From the NCBI GenBank assembly GCA_026393275.1, contig JAPLAM010000109.1:1-56120 (forward strand): DNA of 56,120 nucleotides, in the 5' to 3' direction. The notes under the pieces were generated by a model. That model did not search any database, had not been told where the DNA came from, and saw nothing but the letters and a program-made list of their open reading frames with translations. This DNA is from Arthrobacter sp. GTDB taxonomy: Bacteria; Actinomycetota; Actinomycetes; Actinomycetales; Micrococcaceae. The position numbers and the translations under genes are program-made. Positions 31,601 to 40,546 of this stretch are shown one piece after another; the first letter of the stretch is position 1; each line of letters opens with the position of its first letter.

Positions 31601-33274
31601 CTAGCTTCCGAGCGAGCCGTTGGAGAAGAGCTCGACGCCGTCCCGTACCGTCTGCAGGCAGACGGGATCGTTGCCGGTGTCCAGTGCCGGCAGCAGGGGT
31701 GTCCGGGCCCGCGGGTCCGTGCTCCAGGACTGGACCCTGCCGTCCGCCACCTGCACCATGAGCTCTTCGACCTCCCAGACCGCGAAGCTGGCGGGGGCGC
31801 CCGGGACGAGCTGGCCCGCCATCGGGTTCCGGTACCGGGCGGCGCGCCAGCCGGCCCTGGTGTGGCCCAGGAAGGCTGCCCGGGCGGAGATCCGCTCGGC
31901 GGCGTTGTGGTGCTCCAGACAGGCCCGCACGCTGGACCAGGGCCGCAGCGGCGTGACCGGGCTGTCGCTGCCGAAGCTGACCGGCACCCCGGCGGAGTAG
32001 AAGGAGCCGAAGGGGTTCATGCCGGCGTGGCGGGAGCCCAGCCGGCGGGCGTAGAGACTGTCCTCGCCGCCCCAGCGGGCGTCGAAGACCGGCTGCACGC
32101 TGACCGTCACGGAGTACTTCGCGAGCCGTTCGATGGCGCCCGGGTCTGCGATTTCGACGTGCTCCAGGCGGTGGCCGGCAGCGCGGACGCGCTGTTCGCC
32201 GACCTCTGCGGCTGCCCGGTCCAGGGCCTCCAGCGTTGCGTCCAGCCCGGCGTCGCCGATCACGTGGAAACCTGCCTGGATGCCCAGCACCGAGCACGCT
32301 GCCAGATGCGCGGCGGCCTCGTCGACGGAGAGGTACTGGTTGCCCCGCTCCCCCGCCGCGTCGGAGTAGTCGTTGCGCAGCGCTGCGGTGCGGGATCCGA
32401 TCGAGCCGTCCATGTTCAGGTCGCCGGCCAGGCCCAGCACCGGCACCCCCAGACCGTCGAGGATGGACCGGGCGTGGTCTGCCGAACCGGCCAGCTGGCC
32501 CCAGTACGGCAGGATCTCCGGGACGGCGTGCCCGGCCCGGTCTGCGGAGTTCCAGCCGGCCGCGAGCTGCAGGTCTTCGATGCCGCCGATGTGCGGTGCC
32601 GCCATTTCGGTCAGCGCCACGTACCCGTTGGCGGCCGCCTCGGCCAGCGCGGCCTGCTGGTAACCGCGCAGCGCCTCGGCCGGCAGATCCCTGGCGGCGA
32701 GCCGCGCGGCGATGTGGGCGGCACGTTTGACCTGGCTGCCGGTTCCAGAACCGTCAAGGCCCACGAGGCCGGAGCCGGCTGCCATCGAGGCAGAGACGAG
32801 GGCCGAGTGCACATCCACCCGCGACAGGTACACGCGTCGGCCGCCGGCGGCGCGTTCCAGCTCGTCGCGGCTGGGCAGGGTGGGGTCGGCCCAGAGCGTC
32901 TCGTCCCAGCCGTGCCCCAGCACCGTTCCGCCCGGGCTGGCAGCGGAGACGCAGAACCGGGCGACGGCGTCGAGCAGTTCCGCCGCCGAGCGGACGTCGC
33001 CCAGCTGCAGCGAGTCCAGCGCGATCCCGGTCTCGGTCAGGTGGACGTGGGAGTCGACGAAGCCGGGGGCGAGGAGGGCGCCCTGCAGGTCGATGACCTC
33101 CATTGAGGAGTCGGCAATGGAAGTGGCGGCTTGTTCGGCGCCGACCCAGGCCACCGTGTCGCCGTCGACCAGCATGGCGGTCGCGAAGGGGTCCGCGGCG
33201 GTGTAGACCGAGCCGTTGCGGTACATCGTCACCTTGCGCGGTGCCTTAGGGGCTTCGGACGGTGAAACGGTCAT
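31601..33274 (-). CDS. Amidohydrolase family protein (YtcJ-like)
   Basis: 557 aa. Metal-site motifs of Amidohydro_3 proteins are visible: LLAPGFVDSHVHLTETG (HxH), a later His in AGFHVIGDAGLDATLEALD and HRLEHVEI, and an Asp in PVSFGSDSPVTPLRPW. These enzymes hydrolyse amides or cyclic compounds in the cytoplasm; the substrate is unknown. The ATG follows GAGGAGTCACCAGC. The mannosyltransferase gene lies 109 bp downstream, so readthrough is possible. Confidence 0.88.
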   Translation of the reverse strand: MTVSPSEAPKAPRKVTMYRNGSVYTAADPFATAMLVDGDTVAWVGAEQAATSIADSSMEVIDLQGALLAPGFVDSHVHLTETGIALDSLQLGDVRSAAELLDAVARFCVSAASPGGTVLGHGWDETLWADPTLPSRDELERAAGGRRVYLSRVDVHSALVSASMAAGSGLVGLDGSGTGSQVKRAAHIAARLAARDLPAEALRGYQQAALAEAAANGYVALTEMAAPHIGGIEDLQLAAGWNSADRAGHAVPEILPYWGQLAGSADHARSILDGLGVPVLGLAGDLNMDGSIGSRTAALRNDYSDAAGERGNQYLSVDEAAAHLAACSVLGIQAGFHVIGDAGLDATLEALDRAAAEVGEQRVRAAGHRLEHVEIADPGAIERLAKYSVTVSVQPVFDARWGGEDSLYARRLGSRHAGMNPFGSFYSAGVPVSFGSDSPVTPLRPWSSVRACLEHHNAAERISARAAFLGHTRAGWRAARYRNPMAGQLVPGAPASFAVWEVEELMVQVADGRVQSWSTDPRARTPLLPALDTGNDPVCLQTVRDGVELFSNGSLGS

Positions 33275-33381
33275 GCTGGTGACTCCTCGTAGCTGGTGGC
33301 CGGCGGTGGCCGGACGTGCGGGCCGGCCAGGGGAAGATAGCCGGACAGGGGAAGGAAGGGTGGACGGCCCTCAGCGGCCGG

Positions 33382-36294
33382 TCACGCGACGGCCGAGTAG
33401 GCGACGACGCCGCGTTTGACCAGGCTGATCGCCTCGGTGCAGAGCCGGGCAACGCGCGGTTCCAGGCCCGGGATCTTGGCCAGCTGGTCCAGCAGGTCGA
33501 TCACCTGTTTGACCCAGCGGACGAAGTCCCCGGCGGCGAGGTCCGTGCCGCTGAGCACTTCCTGGAGGTGCCGGCCCTTGGCCCACTTGAAGATCGGCCA
33601 GACCAGCCCCAGTTCGGGCTCGCCGGTCAACGGCAGCTTGTTGGCCTCCTCCACGTCCTCCAGGGCCGACCACTCCCGGACCACAATGTCGACGGCGGAC
33701 TCGAGGGAGATGCTGGGCATTTTGGGCCGCAGGCCGCGGTCCTCGCGTTTGGCCTGGTAGACCAGCACGCTCGCCAGCGCCGCGACTTCGGCGGCGTCCA
33801 GGTCGCTGAAGGCGCCCAGCCGGAGCGACTGCGAGATGAGCAGGTCCTTTTCGCCGTAGATCCGGCGGAGCCGTTGGCCGTCCGGGCTGATCGAAAGCGC
33901 CCCGGACTCCGAGGTTTCGAGGTAGCCGTAGGTGGAAAGGACCCCGCAGACCCGGTCGAAGGTCTTGGCGATGGTGTTGGTGCGGCCCTGGATCTGGCGG
34001 ATCAGGCCGTCCGTCTCCTGGCGGAGCTTCCACCAGCGCTCGGACCAGCGGGCGTGGTCCTCACGTTCGCTGCAGCCGTGGCACGGGTGCGCCCGGAGCT
34101 CGCGGCGCAGTTCCGTGATCTTCTTCTCGAGGTTCGGCAGCGCGGCGGACCGGCCGAAGTCTTCGTTCCGGTTCGGCGGGGCCGGCGGACGCCCCTCGCG
34201 CATGGCGTTGCGGACGGAGGACGCCAGGTCGCGCCGGGACTTGGGCACCTTGGCGTTGAAGGATTTGGGGATCCTGATCCGGGTGATCGGGGCGAGCGGG
34301 CCTTCGACGTCGTGCAGGCCGATCCGGCGCAGCTGGTTGTCGAGGGTCATGACGGCGGGGCGCGGTTCGCGGGAGTGGTGGTCCGAGCTCAGGACGACGG
34401 CGAGGCCGGGCGCCCGGCCCGACGGGACGTCCACGACGTCGCCGGGCAGCAGCCGGCTCAGCGAGTCCTCGGTGAGCGACTTCCGGGCCCGGGACGTCCC
34501 CTTCGCGGCGTTGTTTTCCGCGTCGGACAGCGCCCGGCGCAGCCGGGAGTAGTCGGTGAAGTCGCCCAGGTGGCAGTTCATGGCCGTAGCGAAGCCGGCG
34601 AGGGATTCTTCCCGGCTGCGGACCTGTTTGGCCAGCCCGACGACGGAGCGGTCCGCCTGGAACTGCGCGAAGGAGGATTCGAGGATTTCGCGGGCGCGGG
34701 GCCGGCCGAACTGCGCGACAAGGTTGATGGACATGTTGTAGGTGGGCCGGAAGCTGGAGTTCAGCGGGTAGGTGCGTCGGGAGGCGAGGCCGGCGACGGC
34801 CGCCGGATCGGTCCCGGGCTGCCACAGGACAACGGCGTGGCCCTCGACGTCGATCCCGCGGCGTCCGGCCCGGCCGGTCAGCTGGGTGTACTCCCCCGCC
34901 GTGATGTTGACGTGCGCCTCGCCGTTGAACTTGTCCAGCTTCTCCAGCACGACGCAGCGCGCCGGCATGTTGACGCCCAGCGCGAGGGTTTCGGTCGCGA
35001 AGACTGCCTTGACCAGTCCGTCCACGAAAAGCTTCTCGACCACTTCCTTGAACGTCGGAAGCATGCCGGCATGGTGCGCGGCGAGGCCACGGAGCAGCCC
35101 GTCCCGCCAGCTCCAGAAACCCAGCACGTCCAGGTCGTCGGAGGGGATGTCCTGGGCTGCCTCGTCGACCCGGCGGGCGATGACGAGCTGCTCCTGCTCG
35201 GTGGTCAGCCACAACCCGGCGGAGACGCATTGCGCGACGGCGGCGTCGCAGCCGGCGCGCGAGAAGATGAAGGTGATGGCCGGCAGCAGATCCATCCGGT
35301 CCAGGCTGGCGATGACCTGCGGGCGGCTGGCCTTCCGGACCGGGCTGCGGGTGCCGGCTTGCGGGGTCTCGTCGCGCTGGCCACGTTGGTTCCGTTGGCG
35401 CTGGTTGCGGCCGCCGTGGCCGAAGCGGCCGCGGAAGTTCATCTGGCTCTCGGCGCGCGCCATCGACAGCAGTTCCGGGTTGACTTCGAAGCCGGTCAGT
35501 TCGGTGATGACGGCGCTGGGAGCTGCGCTAGCCGCGGTGGCGGTTACCGCCGCGGCGTTGTCCTCGCCGGCCGGCGCGATCTCGTCGAAAGTGGTGTCGC
35601 CGGCAAACAGGTCCACAATCTTGCGCCCCACCATGACGTGCTGCCAGAGCGGGATGGGACGGTGTTCGGAGACAATGACGTCGGTCTGGCCGCGGACGGT
35701 GTCCAGCCAGGCGCCGAATTCCTCGGCGTTGGAGACGGTGGCGCTCAGCGACGCCACCTGGACCTCGCTGGGGAGGTGGATGATGACTTCTTCCCAGACG
35801 GCGCCGCGGAACCGGTCGGCGAGGTAGTGCACCTCGTCCATCACCACGAAACCCAGGTCGTCCAGGGTGTCCGAGCCGGCGTACAGCATGTTGCGGAGCA
35901 CCTCGGTGGTCATCACCACCACGGGGGCCTCGCCGTTGATACTGGTGTCACCGGTCAGCAGCCCCACCTGGGCCGCGCCGTACTTCTCCGCCAGTTCGGC
36001 GTACTTCTGGTTGCTGAGCGCCTTGATCGGGGTCGTGTAAAAGGCCTTCAGGCCCCGCTGGAGGGCCAGGTAGATGGCGAACTCCCCCACGATTGTCTTG
36101 CCGGCGCCGGTCGGTGCGGCCACCAGCACGCCGCGGCCCGCCTGCAGGGACAGACAAGCCTCCCGCTGGAAGGGATCGAGGTCGAACGCGAGCGAGCGGG
36201 TGAATCCGCCCAGATACGTTTTGGCTTCTGCGGCCCGCTCGGCGCTGGCACGGTAACGCTCGGACGGCGACTCCGGCCCGGGTAGTGAGGACAT
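33382..36294 (-). CDS. helY: HelY, Ski2-like DEVH-box RNA helicase
   Basis: 970 aa. The helicase core has Walker A (APTGAGKTIVGEFAIY, about residues 57-72), DEVH (VVMDEVHYLADRFRG), SATVSNAEEFG as motif III, and QLTGRAGRRGID as motif VI. The C-terminal third is a DSHCT-like domain (TYGYLETSESGALSISPDGQ). Ski2-family enzymes unwind structured RNA for decay. The gene lies directly downstream of tatC, the order also found in mycobacteria near pafBC-tatAC. The ATG is 6 nt after TAGGCT with no Shine-Dalgarno. Confidence 0.93.
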   Translation of the reverse strand: MSSLPGPESPSERYRASAERAAEAKTYLGGFTRSLAFDLDPFQREACLSLQAGRGVLVAAPTGAGKTIVGEFAIYLALQRGLKAFYTTPIKALSNQKYAELAEKYGAAQVGLLTGDTSINGEAPVVVMTTEVLRNMLYAGSDTLDDLGFVVMDEVHYLADRFRGAVWEEVIIHLPSEVQVASLSATVSNAEEFGAWLDTVRGQTDVIVSEHRPIPLWQHVMVGRKIVDLFAGDTTFDEIAPAGEDNAAAVTATAASAAPSAVITELTGFEVNPELLSMARAESQMNFRGRFGHGGRNQRQRNQRGQRDETPQAGTRSPVRKASRPQVIASLDRMDLLPAITFIFSRAGCDAAVAQCVSAGLWLTTEQEQLVIARRVDEAAQDIPSDDLDVLGFWSWRDGLLRGLAAHHAGMLPTFKEVVEKLFVDGLVKAVFATETLALGVNMPARCVVLEKLDKFNGEAHVNITAGEYTQLTGRAGRRGIDVEGHAVVLWQPGTDPAAVAGLASRRTYPLNSSFRPTYNMSINLVAQFGRPRAREILESSFAQFQADRSVVGLAKQVRSREESLAGFATAMNCHLGDFTDYSRLRRALSDAENNAAKGTSRARKSLTEDSLSRLLPGDVVDVPSGRAPGLAVVLSSDHHSREPRPAVMTLDNQLRRIGLHDVEGPLAPITRIRIPKSFNAKVPKSRRDLASSVRNAMREGRPPAPPNRNEDFGRSAALPNLEKKITELRRELRAHPCHGCSEREDHARWSERWWKLRQETDGLIRQIQGRTNTIAKTFDRVCGVLSTYGYLETSESGALSISPDGQRLRRIYGEKDLLISQSLRLGAFSDLDAAEVAALASVLVYQAKREDRGLRPKMPSISLESAVDIVVREWSALEDVEEANKLPLTGEPELGLVWPIFKWAKGRHLQEVLSGTDLAAGDFVRWVKQVIDLLDQLAKIPGLEPRVARLCTEAISLVKRGVVAYSAVA

Positions 36295-36300
36295 GCTTCC

Positions 36301-36306
36301 AGCCTA
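36301..36306 (-). promoter_or_regulatory. -10 hexamer of helY
   Basis: TAGGCT, spacer GGAAGC, then ATG. It lies in the 24-bp gap after tatC, so helY can be transcribed on its own as well as from upstream. Confidence 0.5.
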
Positions 36307-36318
36307 GTGTGCCAAGGG

Positions 36319-37155
36319 CTAGAGATTTTCCAGCTCTGAGCTGGGGGTCGCCACGTCCGCGGTGGCTTCGGTCTCGACGGCGACCCGGGCGGCGCGCTTC
36401 TCCCGCCTGCGGTCGTTCAGCATGCACAGACCGATCGCGGTGAAGAAGAGCAGCAGCATCGGCACGGCAAGGTAGAACATGCTGGTGGCGTCCGCACCGG
36501 GAGCGGCCATCGCCGCGAAAAGGCAGACCAGGAACACGGTAATGCGCCAGCTTTTGAGCAACTGCCGGCCCTTGATCAGGCCGGCCAGGTTTAGCCCGAA
36601 CAGCACCACCGGCAGCAGGAAGGCGATGCCGAAGGCGAGCAGCAGGCGCAGCACGAAGGACAGGTACACCTGGGCGCTGATGAAGTTGGAGCCGCCCGAC
36701 GGGGTGAACTCCGTGAGCACGCGCACCGCGTTGGGCAGCACCAGCCAGGCAAGGAGTACGCCGCCGATAAACAGCGGGACGGCCGCGGCCACGAACGAGA
36801 GCGCCAGGCGCCGTTCCTTCTTATGCAGGCCGGGAACGATGAACGCCCAGAGCTGGTAAATCCACACCGGGCTTGCCACGATCAGGCCGAGGAACACGGA
36901 CACCTGGATCATCAGGTCAAAGGAACTCGCCACGCCGTCGAAGTTCAGCGTGGCCTGTCGGCCCTGCTGCTCGTTCAGGTCGCGGATCGGCTTGATCAGC
37001 GCCGACAGCATCGGCTGGTAGACGAAAAAGCCGACCACGGTGCCGAGGAGGACGGCGATTGCCGACTTGAAGAGCCGGTTCCGCAGCTCTTTGAAGTGAT
37101 CGAGAAGGGCCATCCGGCCTTCGGGGTTCGATCGGCGGTTCATGGTAACTGCCAT
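36319..37155 (-). CDS. tatC: TatC, twin-arginine translocase subunit
   Basis: 278 aa with six membrane helices. Family motifs are MALLDHFKELRNRLFKSA at the N-terminus and SPVWIYQLWAFIVPGLHKKERR in the second loop, which holds conserved acidic and basic residues for signal-peptide binding. It recognises the RR signal peptide of folded exported proteins. It starts 6 bp after tatA; two in-frame ATGs (37155 and 37143) are possible. The cytoplasmic tail is charged and about 45 residues long. Confidence 0.95.
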   Translation of the reverse strand: MAVTMNRRSNPEGRMALLDHFKELRNRLFKSAIAVLLGTVVGFFVYQPMLSALIKPIRDLNEQQGRQATLNFDGVASSFDLMIQVSVFLGLIVASPVWIYQLWAFIVPGLHKKERRLALSFVAAAVPLFIGGVLLAWLVLPNAVRVLTEFTPSGGSNFISAQVYLSFVLRLLLAFGIAFLLPVVLFGLNLAGLIKGRQLLKSWRITVFLVCLFAAMAAPGADATSMFYLAVPMLLLFFTAIGLCMLNDRRREKRAARVAVETEATADVATPSSELENL

Positions 37156-37161
37156 GTGGTT

Positions 37162-37431
37162 CTAGGCGCGGCTCGGCGGCGGAACGTCGGTTCCCTCGCT
37201 CGGGCGGCTTTCGGCGCCGGTGGACCGGGGGTGATTCACGACCTTGCCCTCAACCGCGTCGGGGTCATCCTTCGTCTCCGGGGTGCCGTCCTTCTTCATT
37301 TCGCGAACCTCGGATTTGAAAATCCGCATCGACTGGCCCAAGCTGCGGGCCATTCCCGGCAGCTTCGGTGCAGCGAAAAGCACCAATGCCAGGACGATGA
37401 TGATGATGAGATGCCAGCCTTCAAGCCTCAT
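37162..37431 (-). CDS. tatA: TatA, twin-arginine translocase pore subunit
   Basis: 89 aa. A single N-terminal helix (WHLIIIIVLALVLFAAPKLP) is followed by the FG-type hinge region and the amphipathic helix MARSLGQSMRIFKSEVREMK, then a charged tail. TatA polymerises to let folded proteins pass. tatB is not in the window. The gene lies 35 bp downstream of the 132-aa membrane protein gene and 6 bp before tatC, in one operon. Confidence 0.93.
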   Translation of the reverse strand: MRLEGWHLIIIIVLALVLFAAPKLPGMARSLGQSMRIFKSEVREMKKDGTPETKDDPDAVEGKVVNHPRSTGAESRPSEGTDVPPPSRA

Positions 37432-37466
37432 GCCGGGTGGTCCTTTCGTTTGAGTACATCCTACGT

Positions 37467-37865
37467 CTAACCGAGATCGATGTCGCGCAGCGCCTGGGGC
37501 TGCCCACGCTCCGTCTTGCGTTGGATCCGGCGCAAGCGCCGGGCTTCCTGCCGCGCAGTTTTGGACGCGTCATAATCATGTCGCATCACCGCGGGCGGGG
37601 CAAAAACCGCCGATCCGGGCGCAGCCAGTGCCGCCAGTCCGTGCCCACCGCCATCGCCGTCCGAGCCTACGGCGCCCACATGAACAACCGCTGAACCGGA
37701 GGTAAGCGGCCCGGAGGCGAAGGTCGAGAAGCGATCCCCTGCCTCGCCGAGTTCCTTGGCCGTGGCCATGAACTGCCGGAACAGCCGGAGGCCGAGCACG
37801 CCGATGAAGAGCAGCGACAACGCGATGAGCGCTATCCAGATTACGATCCAGGACCACCAAGGCAT
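37467..37865 (-). CDS. Small single-pass membrane protein between pafBC and tatA, hypothetical
   Basis: 132 aa. Residues 1-28 are a hydrophobic helix (MPWWSWIVIWIALIALSLLF), followed by RLFRQFMATAKELGEAGDRF, an Ala/Gly-rich middle and a very basic C-terminus (ARQEARRLRRIQRKTERG). The basic end suggests contact with nucleic acid or phospholipid heads. The ATG lies 5 bp after the pafBC stop; the apparent TAGACT hexamer before it is part of the pafBC stop region, so it is probably translated from the pafBC mRNA. I know of no function. Confidence 0.7.
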   Translation of the reverse strand: MPWWSWIVIWIALIALSLLFIGVLGLRLFRQFMATAKELGEAGDRFSTFASGPLTSGSAVVHVGAVGSDGDGGGHGLAALAAPGSAVFAPPAVMRHDYDASKTARQEARRLRRIQRKTERGQPQALRDIDLG

Positions 37866-37870
37866 GCTGA

Positions 37871-39898
37871 TCAGTCTAGCTGGCGTGCTGTGGAGTCCTC
37901 GTACAGTGCCAGGGCGGCGTCGAGCCAATCCCGGGTGGCGGCGGCCAGGTCTGCGGGCTCCAGAATACGGACGGCGCCGCCGTGTTGGGCCACGAACATC
38001 GGCAACCAGTCCGCGCTGCCGAAGCGGATTTCGGCCAGGACATTGCCGCCCGGAAGCTCGGCGGTCCGTTCCGCGTAGTAATCGTCCGCCAGCCCGGCGC
38101 CTTGCCGGGTCAGCTCCAGGACCACCACGGCGTCGTCGTCGTTCGGGGTGAACAGTTTCACCGGAAAACCGCCGGCCGGGTCGGCGGCCGAAGACACCGG
38201 GCGGCCGTTGGGCTGCAGGCTTTGGATCCGGTCCAGCCGGAAGTTCCGCAGGCCCTGCGCCGAGTGGCAGAACGCCTCGAGGTACCAGGTGCTGTCCAGC
38301 GAGTAGAGCCGGTGCGGGTCCACGTCCCGTTCGGAGACGGCGTCGCGCTGCGGGGCCAGGTAGCTCAGGCGCAGTTGCGCGCCGCTGCGGATGGCGTCGC
38401 GGGCCGTTTCGAGGATGGCGGAATCCTCGGGCGCCACGTCCGGCCCGGCGACCGCCGCCGCCTTGAGGCCTTCCTCGCCAGCGGCCGCCATCAGCTTGAG
38501 GGTGACGGACTCCAGGTCGCCGCCCTCGGCGAGGCCGGGCAGACCGTTCAGGGCCTCCAGGCCGGTCAGCAGGGCACACGCCTCGTCCACGGTGAAACGG
38601 ACCGGGCGGTTGAGGTCAAGGTCCTGGATGATAAACACGTGGTCGTCGTCCCACCGGATGTCCAACAGATCGTCCGGGTAGCCCTCCGGCAGGCCGGAGC
38701 AGATCAGGATCCGCAGGTCGTCCTCAAGCTCCTTGCGCGTGATGCCGAAGCGCTCGGCCACCTCGCTGATGTGCAGCCCCTGGTTGTGGACCAGGAACGG
38801 GACCAGCTGCAACATCCGCTTGAGCTGGTCCTCGGAGGTGCGTTTCCGGGGCCGCTTTGCCGGTCCTGGGCGCGGAAAGTCGATTGGCGGGACCGGTGCC
38901 GCGGCGAAGGCGGCCGCCGCGGCCAGGCGCCGTCGTACGGCAGTGTGCAGTGCGTCCGGGGCAACGACGGCGGCTTTCGGACCATAGGAGGCGAGTTCTT
39001 CGGCAAGGGTCTCCGCGTCCCGGTACGGCACCCTGATCCGGTCGAATCCGGCGGGGACCGGTCCGTCGGTGCCGTCCGCCCGGGCAGAATCCGCGCCACC
39101 GCCCGAGTGGGCGTGTTTGCGCAACCCCAGCAGCGCCCCCGCGGCGACGTCGACGACGGCGTACCGCACGGGCAGTTCGGGCAGGGCAGCGAGTTGTTCG
39201 CGGACGTTGAAGGACGACGGCGCGGTGAAGGTCTCGTGCTCGAGGACGGCGACGGCGGACGTGAAGCGAGAGAGCCGGAAGAACCGCTTGTCCGCACGGG
39301 CGCGGTCGTAGCCGACCAGGTACCACTGCCCGAAGCGGCTGCCGAGGCCCCAGGGTTCGACCGTGCGCTCCTCCTCCTGACCGGTGCTGCCGGCCAGGTA
39401 GCTGAACGTCACGGGGTGCTGGGAGTGGACGGCGGCGACGAGGTCCTCGAAGGCCTGTCCGGCGGGCCGGATGCGGGGCTGGACGCCCGGAGGAAGTTCC
39501 GGGTCCACCAGGCCGCCGGCAGCCTGCAGCTTGCGGACGGCGTTCCGGGCGGCGGAGCCGAGGGCGGCCTGTTCCCACAGCTGGGCCGCCAGGATCAGGA
39601 CGGTGCACTCCGCCGGGGTCAGGCTGACGTCCGGCAGCCGGTTGGATTCTTTGCCGATCCGGTACCGCGTGGTGGCCGGGTCGTCAGAGCCCCAGCCCTT
39701 GTCGGTTACGGTCTCGACCTCGAAGCCGAAGGCGCGGAGTTCGCCCTTGTCCCGCTCGAACATCCGCCCGAAGGCGGCCTCGGAGCTGGTGGTGTCGTGG
39801 TACACCTTCTGGCGCAGTTCGCTGCGGCGCAGCCCGTACGTGGTGTTGAGCAGCGCGATGAGCAGGTTCAGGAGGCGTTCAGTACGTGAGGCGGACAC
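37871..39898 (-). CDS. pafBC: PafBC, fused WYL-domain DNA-damage regulator
   Basis: 675 aa, carrying both PafB and PafC in one chain. The N half (1-330) has a winged helix (RTERLLNLLIALLNTTYGLR) and a WYL domain (FGQWYLVGYDRARADKRFF). The C half (350-675) repeats it: SEDQLKRMLQLVPFLVHNQG and LDSTWYLEAFCHSAQGLRNF. In mycobacteria separate PafB and PafC activate the LexA-independent DNA-damage response, probably after single-stranded nucleic acid binds the WYL domains. A natural PafBC fusion is known from Arthrobacter aurescens. The GTG start follows TAGCCT by 6 nt. The gene lies downstream of pafA and the FKBP genes, after a 57-bp tandem repeat. Confidence 0.93.
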   Translation of the reverse strand: MSASRTERLLNLLIALLNTTYGLRRSELRQKVYHDTTSSEAAFGRMFERDKGELRAFGFEVETVTDKGWGSDDPATTRYRIGKESNRLPDVSLTPAECTVLILAAQLWEQAALGSAARNAVRKLQAAGGLVDPELPPGVQPRIRPAGQAFEDLVAAVHSQHPVTFSYLAGSTGQEEERTVEPWGLGSRFGQWYLVGYDRARADKRFFRLSRFTSAVAVLEHETFTAPSSFNVREQLAALPELPVRYAVVDVAAGALLGLRKHAHSGGGADSARADGTDGPVPAGFDRIRVPYRDAETLAEELASYGPKAAVVAPDALHTAVRRRLAAAAAFAAAPVPPIDFPRPGPAKRPRKRTSEDQLKRMLQLVPFLVHNQGLHISEVAERFGITRKELEDDLRILICSGLPEGYPDDLLDIRWDDDHVFIIQDLDLNRPVRFTVDEACALLTGLEALNGLPGLAEGGDLESVTLKLMAAAGEEGLKAAAVAGPDVAPEDSAILETARDAIRSGAQLRLSYLAPQRDAVSERDVDPHRLYSLDSTWYLEAFCHSAQGLRNFRLDRIQSLQPNGRPVSSAADPAGGFPVKLFTPNDDDAVVVLELTRQGAGLADDYYAERTAELPGGNVLAEIRFGSADWLPMFVAQHGGAVRILEPADLAAATRDWLDAALALYEDSTARQLD

Positions 39899-39904
39899 CC
39901 CGCA

Positions 39905-39910
39905 AGGCTA
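39905..39910 (-). promoter_or_regulatory. -10 hexamer of pafBC
   Basis: TAGCCT, spacer TGCGGG, then GTG at 39896-39898. It gives pafBC a promoter independent of the proteasome operon. Confidence 0.5.
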
Positions 39911-39995
39911 CTAAAGTCCCTGCGCTAAAACGGCGAAAGCGCGGCAACAGCCGGAAGAACTTTCCGATTGTTACCGCGCTGCCGCAGTACGGTGA

Positions 39996-40109
39996 GTGGG
40001 CCCACGCCGGCGAGGGCCCCCGCCCGAGCTTGCGAGGGCCGGGAGCCGGTGGGTGGGCCCACGCCGGCGAGTGCCCCCGCCCGAGCTTGCGAGGGCCGGG
40101 AGCCGGTGG
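39996..40109. repeat. 57-bp tandem duplication between the FKBP gene and pafBC
   Basis: Two copies, 39996-40052 and 40053-40109, identical but for one base (GAGGGCC against GAGTGCC). Each holds GTGGGCCCAC, a 10-bp palindrome, and CCCGAGCTTGCGAGGG. The array begins 3 bp beyond the FKBP stop codon (minus strand) and lies 90 bp upstream of the pafBC hexamer. It may be a dispersed REP-like element or a terminator; no coding use is likely. Confidence 0.9.
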
Positions 40110-40112
40110 GGA

Positions 40113-40508
40113 CTAGCGGACGGCGACGAGGTCGACGACGAAGATCAGGGCCTCGTTGGGGCCGATCGCTCCGCCGGCGCCACGGGAGCCGTAGGCCAGC
40201 TCGGAGGGGATCTCCAGCCGGCGGCGGCCGCCGACCTTCATGCCCAGCAGGCCCTGATCCCAGCCCTGGATGACCTGGCCGATGCCGACCCGGAAGTCCA
40301 GGGGTGCGCCCCGACCCCAGGAGGCGTCGAACTCTTCGCCCGTGGACCAGGCCACGCCGACGTAGTGGGTGGAAACGGTGTCGCCGGCTTTGGCTTCGGG
40401 GCCGTCGCCTTCGATCAGGTCAGTGATGACCAGTTCGGTGGGTACGTCGCCCTGGGGGAAGTCAATTTCCGGCTTCTCGCGGTCGAGGTTGCGCTGTCCA
40501 AACGACAT
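40113..40508 (-). CDS. FKBP-type peptidyl-prolyl isomerase
   Basis: 131 aa, single FKBP domain without signal. The active-site residues lie in DTVSTHYVGVAWSTGEEFDASW, IGQVIQGWDQGLLGMKVGGRR and SELAYGSRGAG, and the C-terminus ends ALIFVVDLVAV. It catalyses cis-trans isomerisation of Xaa-Pro bonds. The ATG follows AAAGGAGAAACC. It follows a second, lipid-anchored FKBP gene by 38 bp; the pair next to pafA is common in actinobacteria. Confidence 0.94.
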   Translation of the reverse strand: MSFGQRNLDREKPEIDFPQGDVPTELVITDLIEGDGPEAKAGDTVSTHYVGVAWSTGEEFDASWGRGAPLDFRVGIGQVIQGWDQGLLGMKVGGRRRLEIPSELAYGSRGAGGAIGPNEALIFVVDLVAVR

Positions 40509-40546
40509 GGTTTCTCCTTTGTGGATGGTTTGGTGGGTGGTGTTGG

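Noticed and set aside
33316..36285. 989-codon plus-strand ORF opposite helY
   Set aside because: It is a frame shadow of helY. The translation is compositionally odd (Asp, Gly, Val, Arg rich) and matches no family, whereas the minus-strand product has all helicase motifs.
37866..37878. TAGACT before the 132-aa membrane protein gene as a promoter
   Set aside because: It is formed by the last codons and stop of pafBC; translation from the pafBC mRNA is simpler.
38580..39897. Possible separate pafB and pafC genes
   Set aside because: The frame is continuous, with no stop or start at the junction, and the linker is intact. A true fusion is the better reading.
40013..40110. CRISPR-like array
   Set aside because: Only two directly adjacent copies without spacers; it is a tandem duplication.
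39886..40116. Small plus-strand ORF over the 57-bp tandem repeat
   Set aside because: No ribosome site, basic low-complexity translation, and it overlaps the pafBC start region antisense.
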